Source: Planctomycetaceae bacterium (lineage in GTDB: Bacteria; Planctomycetota; Planctomycetia; Pirellulales; Pirellulaceae). From it: a stretch of 34,727 bases of DNA. Location of the stretch: assembly GCA_005798335.1 (NCBI GenBank), contig SYJV01000443.1, positions 1 through 34,727 on the forward strand, in the 5' to 3' direction. Positions 8,838 through 17,911 of this stretch are shown in pieces. How positions within the stretch are numbered: position 1 is the first letter of the stretch; the number at the start of each line of letters is the position of its first letter. A program made the translations under genes and the position numbers. The notes under the pieces were generated by a model. The model saw nothing but the letters and a program-made list of their open reading frames with translations, was not told the DNA's origin and did not search any database.

Positions 8838-10427
8838 ATGAGTGAAACTCTAGCTGAACTTGATACCGAGCATGCACTCGTCTATCGCATCCTGCGCGGG
8901 CAGTGCATCCCGCGCGCTTTGTGGCTAGCCTTGGAAGGCAAGTCCGAGTCATCCAACTTGCCACTCAGCCAATCGCAAACGGCAGTGAAACGATCGCTGG
9001 CGGAGATCATTGACCCTCTGATGCGCGATGCGAAACCCGCCGAACAAGTGTTATGTGAAAATGCGTGCGAATCGTTGGCCGTGCCTTTTGAGTTCTTATG
9101 GCAAAGGTCGAGCGCGTGGAGCTTTCGTCAACAGTTGTTGGTGGCGAACCTCATCCCGCTGTATCGCGGCCTGGCCACCGGCCTAATTTTCGAGGCGATT
9201 CAGTTAACTCGTACGGGTTTGGCCCAGTCATTGGCCCTGTTATGCTTGACTGAGGAATTGGGACCTGATTGTGTAGCTATGATTCAACGAGGAACCATCC
9301 AAGGAAAAGATCCTCACGCTGTACTGCACCTGCAATTGAACATTCAGCTTGCCAAGTGTGCGCGATACTTGCGATTCTGCGGCAGTCGCTGGGACCACCA
9401 GGATTTCGATCAGCTCGTTAGCGTCCTGGACGAGGCAAATCGGTTCAGCGAGCACGCGGCAACGTGGGCCAGCCCTGATCTCCTGTGGCGATTGGCAGGT
9501 GAGCTGATTTCCAAAAAATCAGAATTCATCCTACCGCGAGAGTGGATCAATACGCCTGTACCATGGAGCAGCGTGACGGACCACTGGTTAAACCTAACTC
9601 ACGCGATGAATTTCAGTACTGCCGAGTCGCATCGGCGCAATCGAGCAAACAAAGATGGTACGTCGCCAAGGGACTGCGCTGCAAGTCAGGCGGTTAACCT
9701 TAACTCGTCGACCAATTCGACCGCCAATCAGCCAGGATCGTCCAGTTCATACTCAACGTCGTCGCCCAGCGGTACCTTGGACAATGAAGCCGGATCTGTT
9801 CGGGCAAATGGTAAGAGACACAGCTTGAGTGGCGAATCCGAACAACCAGCGTTGGAAAACACGGCGATCATGGAAGCGGTCGTTGCCAAGATACTGTTGG
9901 GAGAAGTGAATTCACACAATGATCCGGCATTTATCAGTCTGGTTGGGCGCCAATTGGCAACATGTCGGTCAGACGATCGCTCAGTGAGTTTGTTAGCGAT
10001 TCGAGTTGAGCCTGAATCGGAACAGGATCGAAGCCACTTGCAAGGTCATCGCGACGACGGTTTGGCGCTATGGCAACAGCGGCTGGTAAACTGGCTAGTG
10101 GATCATCCCGAAGTTCACGACCCCTATGCGTTTGTTTGTACTAACGGGGAACTGATTTTGTGCCTAATGGACATTGAACGCAACACGGCGACGAGCTTGT
10201 TGCGACAGGGATTAATCGAAGTACTGACTGGCAACCCGGTTCTGGATGACAGCTTTTCATTATTAGCGCGCGTACCAGTGCCAGCTCGGTACCACGCGGG
10301 AATTGCCTCAGTTAGCTGTCCCAGCGCAGCGTTTTCCAGCGAACAACTGATCTCAGCCGCCTACCGTTGTTTGGAAGCCGCTCAGCGCCATGGCCGTGCG
10401 GCCATAAAGAGTATTGAAGTGTACTAG
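8838..10427 (+). CDS. Hypothetical protein with degenerate GGDEF-like C-terminal domain
   Basis: A 529-aa cytoplasmic-looking protein without signal peptide or membrane segment. Residues 1-260 are helix-rich and I do not recognise the domain. Residues about 265-335 are a low-complexity Ser/Asn/Thr-rich linker (SSTNSTANQPGSSSSYSTSS). Residues about 340-529 have the outline of a GGDEF domain. The end AGIASVSCPSAAFSSEQLISAAYRCLEAAQRHGRAAI resembles the last strand and helices of diguanylate cyclases, where AD..LY.AK..GRN is usual. The active-site GGEEF is missing: FVCTNGELILCL stands at that position. It is therefore unlikely to make c-di-GMP and may be a scaffold or receiver. Together with the gene at 338 it is one of two genes here with a degenerate C-terminal GGDEF. 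Confidence 0.65.
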   Translation: MSETLAELDTEHALVYRILRGQCIPRALWLALEGKSESSNLPLSQSQTAVKRSLAEIIDPLMRDAKPAEQVLCENACESLAVPFEFLWQRSSAWSFRQQLLVANLIPLYRGLATGLIFEAIQLTRTGLAQSLALLCLTEELGPDCVAMIQRGTIQGKDPHAVLHLQLNIQLAKCARYLRFCGSRWDHQDFDQLVSVLDEANRFSEHAATWASPDLLWRLAGELISKKSEFILPREWINTPVPWSSVTDHWLNLTHAMNFSTAESHRRNRANKDGTSPRDCAASQAVNLNSSTNSTANQPGSSSSYSTSSPSGTLDNEAGSVRANGKRHSLSGESEQPALENTAIMEAVVAKILLGEVNSHNDPAFISLVGRQLATCRSDDRSVSLLAIRVEPESEQDRSHLQGHRDDGLALWQQRLVNWLVDHPEVHDPYAFVCTNGELILCLMDIERNTATSLLRQGLIEVLTGNPVLDDSFSLLARVPVPARYHAGIASVSCPSAAFSSEQLISAAYRCLEAAQRHGRAAIKSIEVY

Positions 10428-10918
10428 TTGAAAACTGAGTTCTAATTCTCGGGATTGTTAGACCACTATGCCAGCCTCAACCGCACTGGTCAGTCGGCGC
10501 TGATCAGCAACGATCAATACCACACACGGATAGTACTTCATGAACGTTCGTGCTTGAACAGCGAATGGCAGAATTCGGGCGTGTCGTCAGAATGAATGTA
10601 GATACTACCGAAACGCGAGGAAGGCCTCGTAGCCTGGTGCGTTAGGCATTACGCTAGCACGTCGCTGGAAGCGTGATCTGACGCCGTAAGACGAATCGTA
10701 CAATCTCTCAACCACGCACCCATCGTTATCCATTGCTCACGCCACGAATACCACAGACCATTTCACAGCTTGTATTGCTTTCCCATTCGTCGGTAGAATC
10801 CATCGTTAGGAATTGAGCAGTCCAATAGAACTCGCGTGCTATCATCCATGCTCAACGCTCCCATTGGGTACAACCGGATAGTTTGCAATACACTGAGTGG
10901 ACGAGCGAAAGGGTCTCA
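10428..10918. other. Gene-free stretch with several short palindromes
   Basis: I find no convincing coding region or tRNA in these 491 bp. The stretch holds a 10-bp palindrome GCTGATCAGC (10499-10508), GAACGTTC (10542-10549), a hairpin CGAGG/CCTCG with a 4-nt loop (10616-10629), and directly after it a GTGCGT/ACGC-GCAC stem-loop (about 10638-10661). It must contain the promoter of the membrane-protein gene at 10919. Confidence 0.5.
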
Positions 10919-11512
10919 ATGAATACAATGTCTGACCTTGACGCTCTACGGCAACAAGGAATCCTCGCGTCCTTGGCAGGTTTTCCATTCCTACTGGTGA
11001 TGGGAATCGCCTGGATCGTTGGAGGCGCGCTGAGCTATTGTGTACCTGTCAGCTTGGCTCCATGGATATATCCGTGTCTTGGAGGCGCCGCGATGCCGAT
11101 CGCAATCACCCTTGAGCGACAAATGGGCTACGTTGCTGCTCCGAATCCGGATCCATTACTCCCGCTGACGTTACAGCTATTGTTTGTCCAGATTGTAGCC
11201 TTTCCGGCAATTCTCTTGGTTTGGGACGCTATGCCAAATTACATGCCGGTAGCATTTGCAGCGGTGGTGGGTGCGCATTTCCTTCCTTTCCAATGGGTAT
11301 ACAGAACGAAAGTGTATTTGGCACTCGGTATAGTTGTGGCGGTGGGACCATACATTTTAGCTGTATTGGTTGGACCAAGTGTTGTTCACTACACAGGATT
11401 CTTCGTTGGTGCCACGCTGCTGATTGGGGCGTTCTTGGTTCGTTCACACGCGGCGGCAATATGGCTCGCTGCGCGCCAAGCCGCATCACCAAACGATGAA
11501 TCACTCGGATAA
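10919..11512 (+). CDS. Hypothetical multi-pass membrane protein
   Basis: A 197-aa protein with about five or six predicted membrane helices: FPFLLVMGIAWIVGGALSY, LAPWIYPCLGGAAMPIAI, LTLQLLFVQIVAFPAILLV, MPVAFAAVVGAHFLPF, LALGIVVAVGPYILAVLV and FFVGATLLIGAFLV. The short N-terminus (MNTMSDLDALRQQG) and the C-terminus are polar. I do not recognise catalytic motifs; the overall plan resembles small uncharacterised DUF7010-like membrane proteins, but this is a weak impression. The ATG at 10919 is preferred because GAAAGGG lies 6 nt before it; ATGs at 10883 and 10928 are alternatives. The VOC gene follows after 20 bp, so the two may be cotranscribed. Confidence 0.75.
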   Translation: MNTMSDLDALRQQGILASLAGFPFLLVMGIAWIVGGALSYCVPVSLAPWIYPCLGGAAMPIAITLERQMGYVAAPNPDPLLPLTLQLLFVQIVAFPAILLVWDAMPNYMPVAFAAVVGAHFLPFQWVYRTKVYLALGIVVAVGPYILAVLVGPSVVHYTGFFVGATLLIGAFLVRSHAAAIWLAARQAASPNDESLG

Positions 11513-11532
11513 TTGGCGAAACGTTATGAATT

Positions 11533-11925
11533 ATGGCAGCAACTGCAAAACTATCGAAGATCCGTCAAATAGCGATCACTGTTAGTGACGTTGAGACAAG
11601 CGTCGCATTTTACCATGGCATTCTTGGATTGGAGCTGTTGTTTCGAGCCGGGCCAGATCTTGCGTTTCTTAACGCAGATGGTGTCCGCATCATGTTAACC
11701 ACGCCGCAGGGGGCGGGGACTGTCGGAGCGAATTCGATTTTGTATTTCAGCGTTAGCGACATTGTTGCTGTTCACAAGTCGCTTGTAGACCACGGTGCGA
11801 TTAACGAACGGGCACCCAAACTTGCTGCGAAAATGCCGGATCACGACTTGTGGGCCGGATTCCTGTGCGATCCGGACGGAAACCTCGTCGGACTCATGGA
11901 AGAGAAACGTGGATCTCAATTCTAG
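11533..11925 (+). CDS. VOC-superfamily (glyoxalase/bleomycin-resistance fold) protein
   Basis: A 130-aa protein with the paired beta-alpha-beta-beta-beta modules of the vicinal oxygen chelate fold. The first module starts IRQIAITVSDVETSVAFYHGILGLELLF; the second includes SILYFSVSDIVAVHKSLVDHGA and ends FLCDPDGNLVGLMEEKR, the usual final strand with its glutamate metal ligand. The first-strand position that is often a metal-binding His or Gln is Gln here (RQIAITV). Members range from glyoxalase I to dioxygenases and drug-binding proteins, so the reaction cannot be assigned. It lies 20 bp after the membrane-protein gene. No Shine-Dalgarno site is apparent before the ATG. Confidence 0.85.
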   Translation: MAATAKLSKIRQIAITVSDVETSVAFYHGILGLELLFRAGPDLAFLNADGVRIMLTTPQGAGTVGANSILYFSVSDIVAVHKSLVDHGAINERAPKLAAKMPDHDLWAGFLCDPDGNLVGLMEEKRGSQF

Positions 11926-12014
11926 GAAAGGAATGTGCGGTTGGCAGGTATTCAGCCCGGCGTTTCAAACCCGAGCAAAAACCAACTAAGGTCTCTCGAA
12001 GAAACGCTGTCCTA

Positions 12015-13445
12015 TTACGCGAAAATCTCTCGAATCACTCGCGGCTCTTTGATTCCTGTCAATCGTTCATTCAGGCCGTTGCGTTCAAAGTACAACAACT
12101 GGTGATCCAAGCCGAGCGCATGCAGAATGGTCGCATGGAAATCATGTACGCTGATTGGATTCTCTACAACCGCATGACCGAATTCGTCGGTCGCACCGTA
12201 GACTAATCCGCCCTGAACACCGCCTCCGGCGCACCACGATGTAAAAGCTTGCATGTTGTGATCGCGACCATTGATTACGTTGCCCACCTTTTGCGAAGTC
12301 GGTGTTCGACCGAATTCACCGCCCCACACGACCAATGTGGAATCTAGCAGCCCACGTTGTTTAAGGTCGCTGATCAGTGCCGCAACGGGCAGATCCGTTC
12401 GCTGGCAAGCAGACCGAAGCGTGCCTTCCAAATTGGTATGGTTATCCCACGGTTGATCCTCAAGAAAAATTTGCACAAAACGCACACCTCGTTCGATCAA
12501 ACGGCGCGCCAGCAAACAGCGTCGACCGTACGAATCAGTCACCTTTTCCCCGATACCGTATGCCGTGTGAGTCGCGGCGCTTTCCTGATTTAGGTCAAGG
12601 ACGTCACTAGCGGAAACCTGCATTCGCGCAGCCAGCGCATAAGACTCGATTCTCGCGTCCAATTCCAAATATCCGGGTCGCTCGGCACGATGGCGCTGGT
12701 CGAGTCGATTCAATAAATCGCGAGCTGCCTGGCTGACGGCACTGGGCTGCGAATACTCGGGCGTCAAATTGAGTACGGGCGCGCCGACGGTACGAAATCG
12801 CGTTCCTTGATACAAAGGTGGCAGGTAGGCCGCCGACCAATTGCGAACTCCGTTTTTGGGCAGTCCCCTTGGATCGTCAAGCACCACATAGGCCGGCAGA
12901 TCTTTGCACTGCGTTCCCAGCCCATACGTGATCCAAGAACCCAATGAAGGGTGCCCCATGAATAACTGACCACTATGAATCTTGTATAGAGCATTGTCAT
13001 GATTGGGATGGTCAGTCCACATCGAATTCAAGAAACACAAGTCGTCCACAACTTGGGCTGTATGCGGCAACGCATTAGACATCCAGATTCCCGATTTGCC
13101 GTGTCGCGAAAATCGAAACGGACTATTCATTACGGCACCGATCGCATCCGTGCTTTGATTACCAATCGCTTCGACGTCCCCCGGGAAAGGCCGACCAGCA
13201 TACTTGTCCAGCGCTGGCTTGGGATCGAAAAGATCCATCTGGCTGGGACCACCGTTCATGAACAAGTGTATCACCGACTTGGCTTTCGCCGAGCGATGCG
13301 GTGGCTTGGCCCGCAAGTCATGTTGGATTGCAGTCGGACCAGCCAATCCGTCGCGAACAAACAACTGCGCCAGGGCAATTCCTAGCAGGCCGTGGGCTGA
13401 GCCGTGAAAAAAACTACGTCGGTTGGTCGAATAAGTCGAGTTCAT
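12015..13445 (-). CDS. DUF1501 protein with twin-arginine-type N-terminus
   Basis: A 476-aa member of DUF1501, a family with an alkaline-phosphatase/sulfatase-like fold that is abundant in planctomycetes and usually encoded beside a PSD1 gene, as here. The N-terminus TNRRSFFHGSAHGLLGIALAQLF has a double arginine followed by a hydrophobic stretch, suggesting Tat export. Family signatures are VIHLFMNGGPSQMDLFDPKP, HNHAN-like metal-site residues (DHPNHDNALYKIHSGQ), SWITYGLG, CLLARRLIERGVRFVQIF, TLVVWGGEFGRTP and GRDHN. The ATG at 13445 is 5 bp after the PSD1 stop, so translation is probably coupled. An in-frame TTG at 13454 that overlaps that stop is an alternative start. No enzymatic activity is established for this family. 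Confidence 0.9.
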   Translation of the reverse strand: MNSTYSTNRRSFFHGSAHGLLGIALAQLFVRDGLAGPTAIQHDLRAKPPHRSAKAKSVIHLFMNGGPSQMDLFDPKPALDKYAGRPFPGDVEAIGNQSTDAIGAVMNSPFRFSRHGKSGIWMSNALPHTAQVVDDLCFLNSMWTDHPNHDNALYKIHSGQLFMGHPSLGSWITYGLGTQCKDLPAYVVLDDPRGLPKNGVRNWSAAYLPPLYQGTRFRTVGAPVLNLTPEYSQPSAVSQAARDLLNRLDQRHRAERPGYLELDARIESYALAARMQVSASDVLDLNQESAATHTAYGIGEKVTDSYGRRCLLARRLIERGVRFVQIFLEDQPWDNHTNLEGTLRSACQRTDLPVAALISDLKQRGLLDSTLVVWGGEFGRTPTSQKVGNVINGRDHNMQAFTSWCAGGGVQGGLVYGATDEFGHAVVENPISVHDFHATILHALGLDHQLLYFERNGLNERLTGIKEPRVIREIFA

Positions 13446-13450
13446 GGCAA

Positions 13451-16400
13451 TCAATCAATGTAAATGAATTCCGCTGAGTTCAAGATTGAATGGCACAAAG
13501 TTGCCAGAGAGCGCAATTTAGCCAACTGAGCATCCGCGCCGGCTTCGCGCCAAATCCGTTCCAATTCGTCAAGAGCCGCTCTGCCATCGCGCAACTCGTC
13601 CGCTGTGGGAGCTCTCGCTAACGCTCGTCGATAAACCACATCAAGGCTGATGGTCTGATCACTGCTCCCGACTTCGAACGTCTTGACTGAGTGATCACCG
13701 GCGATTTGTTGTTGAATCGAGCTGGCAAAATCCTCGGACCACTGATGCACATGAGCATTGTTGCTCAACATCAAAGATTGCAATGCGACGGTGGAAACGG
13801 TGCGCTGAGTACAATTAGGCTGCATTTCAGGGTAGTCGAATGTCGCCAGCATAGACGGCATTTCGGTACGACGCATTCGCAGATATAGGCTCCGCCGAAA
13901 CTGGCCGGTAGGGGAAGGCACATCCATAATCAATCCGTCTTCGCGTACATCAACCTGTGCAGGTGGACCAAACATGCGAATGTCCAGTCGTCCGGCTACC
14001 GCCAAGATAGAATCGCGAATTACTTCTGCCTCCAAACGGCGCAGGCTCATACGTGCCAACCACACATTCTCTGGGTCTATTCGCTGATGTTCGGCGGTAA
14101 CGCTACTAGTCTGTCGAAAAGTTCGCGAATGAAGAATGTGCCGATGCAACGTCTTTAAACTCCACCCTTCTTGAACCAACGTACCAGCCAGCCAGTCAAG
14201 CAATTCAGGGTGCGAAGGCTTGGCTCCCACCAACCCAAAGTTATCTAACGATTTAACGATTCCTTGTCCAAAGTGCTGGTTCCAAACGCGATTGACCAAT
14301 ACGCGAGCCGTCAACGGATGTCGCGGATCAACCAACCAACGTGCGAGCGCCAAACGCCGACCAGTCGATCGTGCACCGGGCCACGGTGGCTGGATGCTCA
14401 GCGGCTGGTGATTTGCCGCCAACACAGACGGCACACCCGGAAAAACTTGTGGACCTGGACGATCGTGTTCGCCACGAACCAATAGATACGTCGGAGATGG
14501 GCGTCCACGGTCCCACAGCGCCCGGATCTCCAAAGGTGGCAACAGTTGCGACGCTAGCTCGCCGATCTGCGCATCGAGCTGCCCCAGTTCACTAGCCAGT
14601 TCAGGATGAGTGCGAACGAGCACTGTTTCGGGAGGTCGGATCTCCGACTCATAGCGAGCCACCAAGTCCTCCTGACGCAATGTTCTGCGATCGGGAGTCT
14701 CTTTGACCGCTGCAAGGATTTCTTTTTGCAAGTCGGCAGCAATTTTTGGCCAGGCCTCGTTGTAAAATGCGTCTTGTCGCAACTTGATAGCGGAGGTTCG
14801 ATCATTGGCCAATTGTTTCAAGCGACGTTCGATGTCAGCGTTGTGGTTCTTTTGACGCGCAATCTGTTCTGCAGTCGCGGTATCCATTTTGCGAGTTTTC
14901 CAACTCATCCAGTCGTGCTCGTCAAACGCTCCCTGCATAATCGCTTTGAATCGATAGTAATCCGCTTGCGGAATGGGATCGTACTTGTGGCTGTGGCAGC
15001 GCGAACATTCCAACGTCAGCCCCAACACTCCCGTACCAACCACGTTGATCGCATCGGCGATCACGCCTAATCTCTCGGGCACAAAATTCATGGTGCGCGA
15101 ACCAGTTTGGTCGATGCCCATGCGCAGAAACCCGGTCGCGATTAAGTTGTCCACAACTTGCTCAGTGACTTTTTCCGGCGATGTGTAGTCTGCTAGCTCG
15201 TCGCCGGCGATCTGTTCCATGAGAAACTGATCCCAAGGTTTGTCGGCATTGAACGAGCGTATAACGTAATCGCGATATTTCCACGCCACTTCACGCACCA
15301 CATCCTCAGCGACGCCACCTTCGGAATCCGCATAGCCTGCCACATCCAACCAGTATCTTCCCCAGCGTTCGCCATAGCGCGGCGACGCGAGCAGTTCATC
15401 CACCATCGCGCTATACCAGTACGGATTAAAGTCAGTTTCCCATCGCAATTGCTGCGTTACCGTCGGCGGCAGTCCGATCAAGTCGAAATACACTCGGCGA
15501 ATCAGTACGTGGCGGTTGGCCGCGGGCGAAAAGTCGAGCCCATGCTTGACCATTTCGCGATATACAAAAGCGTCAATTGGAGTCAGATCATCTCGGCCGG
15601 CGATGCGTGGCACGCTTACTCGTGCTGGCAAAGGCTGAAAGGACCAATGCGTTCGCTGAGCCTCTGAGAATTGCTTTTCTAGATCTAACGAATCGCCGTG
15701 TTCAGTCTCAGGTTTAGTTGCCACATCCTCTGGCGCACCGCTCTCGATCCATGTACGCAGCTTTTCAATCTCCGGCGATGTCGGACGCCTGACAAAGTAC
15801 TTGAGCAATTGTCCGGTTGGTGGACAGAGTTGTTTTTCGATGCGTTGAATCAGGTGGCTATCATTCGGTTGGCCAGGGACAAGCGCTGGACCGCTCTTGC
15901 CACCAGCCTTAATGGACTTGATTTTGGTCAGGTCCAGCCCGCCGCGTTTCAATTCCGCACCATGGCAAGCCGCACAACGTAGTAGGAAGATTGGCAACAC
16001 ATCATGCGCACCTATTTGTTTTGCGGTCCCACTCGGTGAGCGGAACTTGGCGCCCATCTCGATCCAATTGCGGATGGTCTCGATTTCTGATTCGGCCAGC
16101 GGCTCGCCCTCGGGCGGCATTTCGTGAGCATGCACCGACTCATACAGCAAACTCTTGTCAGCCCTGCCCGCTACGAAAACTTCGCCGGATTCACCACCAC
16201 GGATCAATCCAGCGATACTCGAAAGATCGAGACTCCCCTTCTTGGCGTCCGAGTTGTGGCACTTCAAACAACTGCGCTGCACGATAGCCGCAACGCGATC
16301 TTCGAAAAACGCTTGCTCGCCAGTCGTTGACTGCGTGCTGACCGAATCTTGAGCAAGTTCGTCCGCATAGACTCGCGAGCCAATGCTGGAACATAGGCTC

Positions 16401-16483
16401 GCTATTGCGACGAGAAAGATGAGCGGCTTTACCACGCATCGTTTCCGTTGGTTACGAGTACGTTCAATTGATACGGCGTGCAT
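13451..16483 (-). CDS. Planctomycete cytochrome c protein with two PSCyt1 domains, PSCyt2 (DUF1549) and PSD1 (DUF1553)
   Basis: A 1010-aa exported protein. A basic N-terminus and hydrophobic stretch (KPLIFLVAIASLCSSIGSRVYA) form a signal peptide. Two haem-binding PSCyt1 modules follow: CLKCH at about 72-76, with the HEMPPEGEPL methionine segment after it, and CAACH at about 170-174. A third CxxCH (CSRCHSHKYDPIPQADYY, about 490) is the signature of the DUF1549 region, which also shows LIGLPPT, RYGERWGRYWLDVAGYADS and the DKPWDQFLMEQIAGDEL segment. The C-terminal PSD1 domain shows RLALARWLVDPRHPLTARV and NRVWNQHFG, with SHPELLDWLA. The protein probably sits in the periplasm and handles electrons or binds carbohydrate, but no member has a defined reaction. 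The DUF1501 gene follows after 5 bp. The start is the ATG at 16483; a GTG three codons upstream is possible. The 243 bp upstream hold no gene. Confidence 0.92.
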   Translation of the reverse strand: MHAVSIERTRNQRKRCVVKPLIFLVAIASLCSSIGSRVYADELAQDSVSTQSTTGEQAFFEDRVAAIVQRSCLKCHNSDAKKGSLDLSSIAGLIRGGESGEVFVAGRADKSLLYESVHAHEMPPEGEPLAESEIETIRNWIEMGAKFRSPSGTAKQIGAHDVLPIFLLRCAACHGAELKRGGLDLTKIKSIKAGGKSGPALVPGQPNDSHLIQRIEKQLCPPTGQLLKYFVRRPTSPEIEKLRTWIESGAPEDVATKPETEHGDSLDLEKQFSEAQRTHWSFQPLPARVSVPRIAGRDDLTPIDAFVYREMVKHGLDFSPAANRHVLIRRVYFDLIGLPPTVTQQLRWETDFNPYWYSAMVDELLASPRYGERWGRYWLDVAGYADSEGGVAEDVVREVAWKYRDYVIRSFNADKPWDQFLMEQIAGDELADYTSPEKVTEQVVDNLIATGFLRMGIDQTGSRTMNFVPERLGVIADAINVVGTGVLGLTLECSRCHSHKYDPIPQADYYRFKAIMQGAFDEHDWMSWKTRKMDTATAEQIARQKNHNADIERRLKQLANDRTSAIKLRQDAFYNEAWPKIAADLQKEILAAVKETPDRRTLRQEDLVARYESEIRPPETVLVRTHPELASELGQLDAQIGELASQLLPPLEIRALWDRGRPSPTYLLVRGEHDRPGPQVFPGVPSVLAANHQPLSIQPPWPGARSTGRRLALARWLVDPRHPLTARVLVNRVWNQHFGQGIVKSLDNFGLVGAKPSHPELLDWLAGTLVQEGWSLKTLHRHILHSRTFRQTSSVTAEHQRIDPENVWLARMSLRRLEAEVIRDSILAVAGRLDIRMFGPPAQVDVREDGLIMDVPSPTGQFRRSLYLRMRRTEMPSMLATFDYPEMQPNCTQRTVSTVALQSLMLSNNAHVHQWSEDFASSIQQQIAGDHSVKTFEVGSSDQTISLDVVYRRALARAPTADELRDGRAALDELERIWREAGADAQLAKLRSLATLCHSILNSAEFIYID

Positions 16484-16726
16484 ACAACGCACTTGGCAGT
16501 AGGGTGGGATGGCGCAAGACTGTGGTGGGCGCGAAATCGCAAAGCTTGCATTTCAACAATCTGTATTGGCGTGCCGAAATGCTCTTTTGCCCACGATTAC
16601 CCGTGTCATTGTAGTCGAAGTCCGGGTTCGCGAGTAGCAAGTCGGAGGTCTGTGCCTGAACTGCCAAGGCCATCAACGATGGCATGCCCACAGTTTTGAT
16701 TTGCCGGTTTGCCAACCAGTTTGCGA

Positions 16727-17911
16727 CTATTTTACTCCCAGCCCCTGTATTTGTCCGGTCAAGGTGCCGCGCAAGTTGACCACTTGGCTCGGATTGCGGG
16801 CGACTTTATCGGCAAAAATTCGCAAGTCGTCAAGGATCGGTGCAGCTCGCTGCGCAAGGTAGTCAAATTTCTCGATAGCGCTCTGCACTTGGTTATACAG
16901 TTGCGGATCGTCGATTAACTTGCCTATGGTTCCCTCGCTGGAGTTGACTCGATGCGATAGGCGCCTCATATCGGCGAGCAACAAATTGAGATTGTTCATC
17001 GTCGACATTGCATCGCGTACGATTTCGTCACCATGTTCACCCAATGGTTCAGTAAACTCTGTAATATTGCGAATCGCTTGTTCCGCAGTTTTGCCGACCC
17101 CTTCGTAGGCAGCAATCGTAGACTTAGTTTGCGCGAACATCCCCTTGGCCTCGTCAAGCAATTTCGGCAGTTCGTCGGCGGTGGTATCGATCGCAGTTCT
17201 GAGCCGATCGTTGGCGAAGAGCATTTCAATCGCGTCCAACGTCTCGTTAAAGTTCTTGATGGTATCTTCAATTTGTTGGGTCAGTTTCGGGATTTGACCC
17301 TCGCTGCCTGCAAACACGGTGCGAACCTCTTGGATCAATGCAGTTGCTTGGATTAACGCCTTTTCCATGGCAACGGTGGTAGGTCTCAGAGACTCTTCCA
17401 TTTTGAGAAAGGCCTTCATGGGATCGTCAGCGACTAGACCACCCCGAATATAGTCATCGTTCTTCAGAATTGATGATGCGAGTTGTTGTTCAATTTCGTC
17501 CAACTGGCCGTCGAGCGGCGAACCGCCGGTTCCGTCGAACCTCGCCAGTCGCGTCTCTGGGGTTGGAGGAAGCACTTCGACCACCGAGTCGTTGGTGATT
17601 AGCGAGTCGGTTCCGATGCGACAAACTTCGTCCTGGCGAAGCTGGTACTTGGTATCCAGTTCAAGGACCAAATCCACGCCGCGAGTACCTTCTAACAATT
17701 TGACATCGACGACGCGTCCGATATCGACTCCGCTCTTACGCACCGGTGTGTCCGTGGCCACGCCTGGTGCTGCTGAAAAATTGATCGTCACACGGTATCG
17801 TTGAGCGAGCAGATTGGGAGCGGCGCCAAAAAACAGCAGCAAGATGACGCCCACCACAATGGAAGCGACCACTAACACACCGACTCCGAATCGATAACCT
17901 TGCTCATCCAT
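16727..17911 (-). CDS. mlaD: MlaD/MCE-domain lipid-transport substrate-binding protein
   Basis: A 394-aa membrane-anchored periplasmic subunit of an Mla-type ABC lipid transporter. One transmembrane helix (FGVGVLVVASIVVGVILLLFF, about 8-28) is followed by an MCE domain at about 38-115 (YRVTINFSAAPGVATDTPVRKSGVDIGRV, then DSLITNDSVVEVLPP). After it comes a long helical region (about 130-385) with repeated hydrophobic heptads, which in this family forms a bundle or tube. It is much longer than E. coli MlaD (about 180 aa) and closer to the long MCE proteins of other phyla. Its ATG overlaps the ATPase stop by 8 bp (ATGGATGA), so it is translationally coupled as the last gene of the operon. Confidence 0.9.
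   Translation of the reverse strand: MDEQGYRFGVGVLVVASIVVGVILLLFFGAAPNLLAQRYRVTINFSAAPGVATDTPVRKSGVDIGRVVDVKLLEGTRGVDLVLELDTKYQLRQDEVCRIGTDSLITNDSVVEVLPPTPETRLARFDGTGGSPLDGQLDEIEQQLASSILKNDDYIRGGLVADDPMKAFLKMEESLRPTTVAMEKALIQATALIQEVRTVFAGSEGQIPKLTQQIEDTIKNFNETLDAIEMLFANDRLRTAIDTTADELPKLLDEAKGMFAQTKSTIAAYEGVGKTAEQAIRNITEFTEPLGEHGDEIVRDAMSTMNNLNLLLADMRRLSHRVNSSEGTIGKLIDDPQLYNQVQSAIEKFDYLAQRAAPILDDLRIFADKVARNPSQVVNLRGTLTGQIQGLGVK

Noticed and set aside
16484-16726. Possible gene in the 243-bp gap before the first PSD1 gene
   Set aside because: Frames here look random; only a weak GCCAT/ATGGC hairpin at 16669-16683 was seen.
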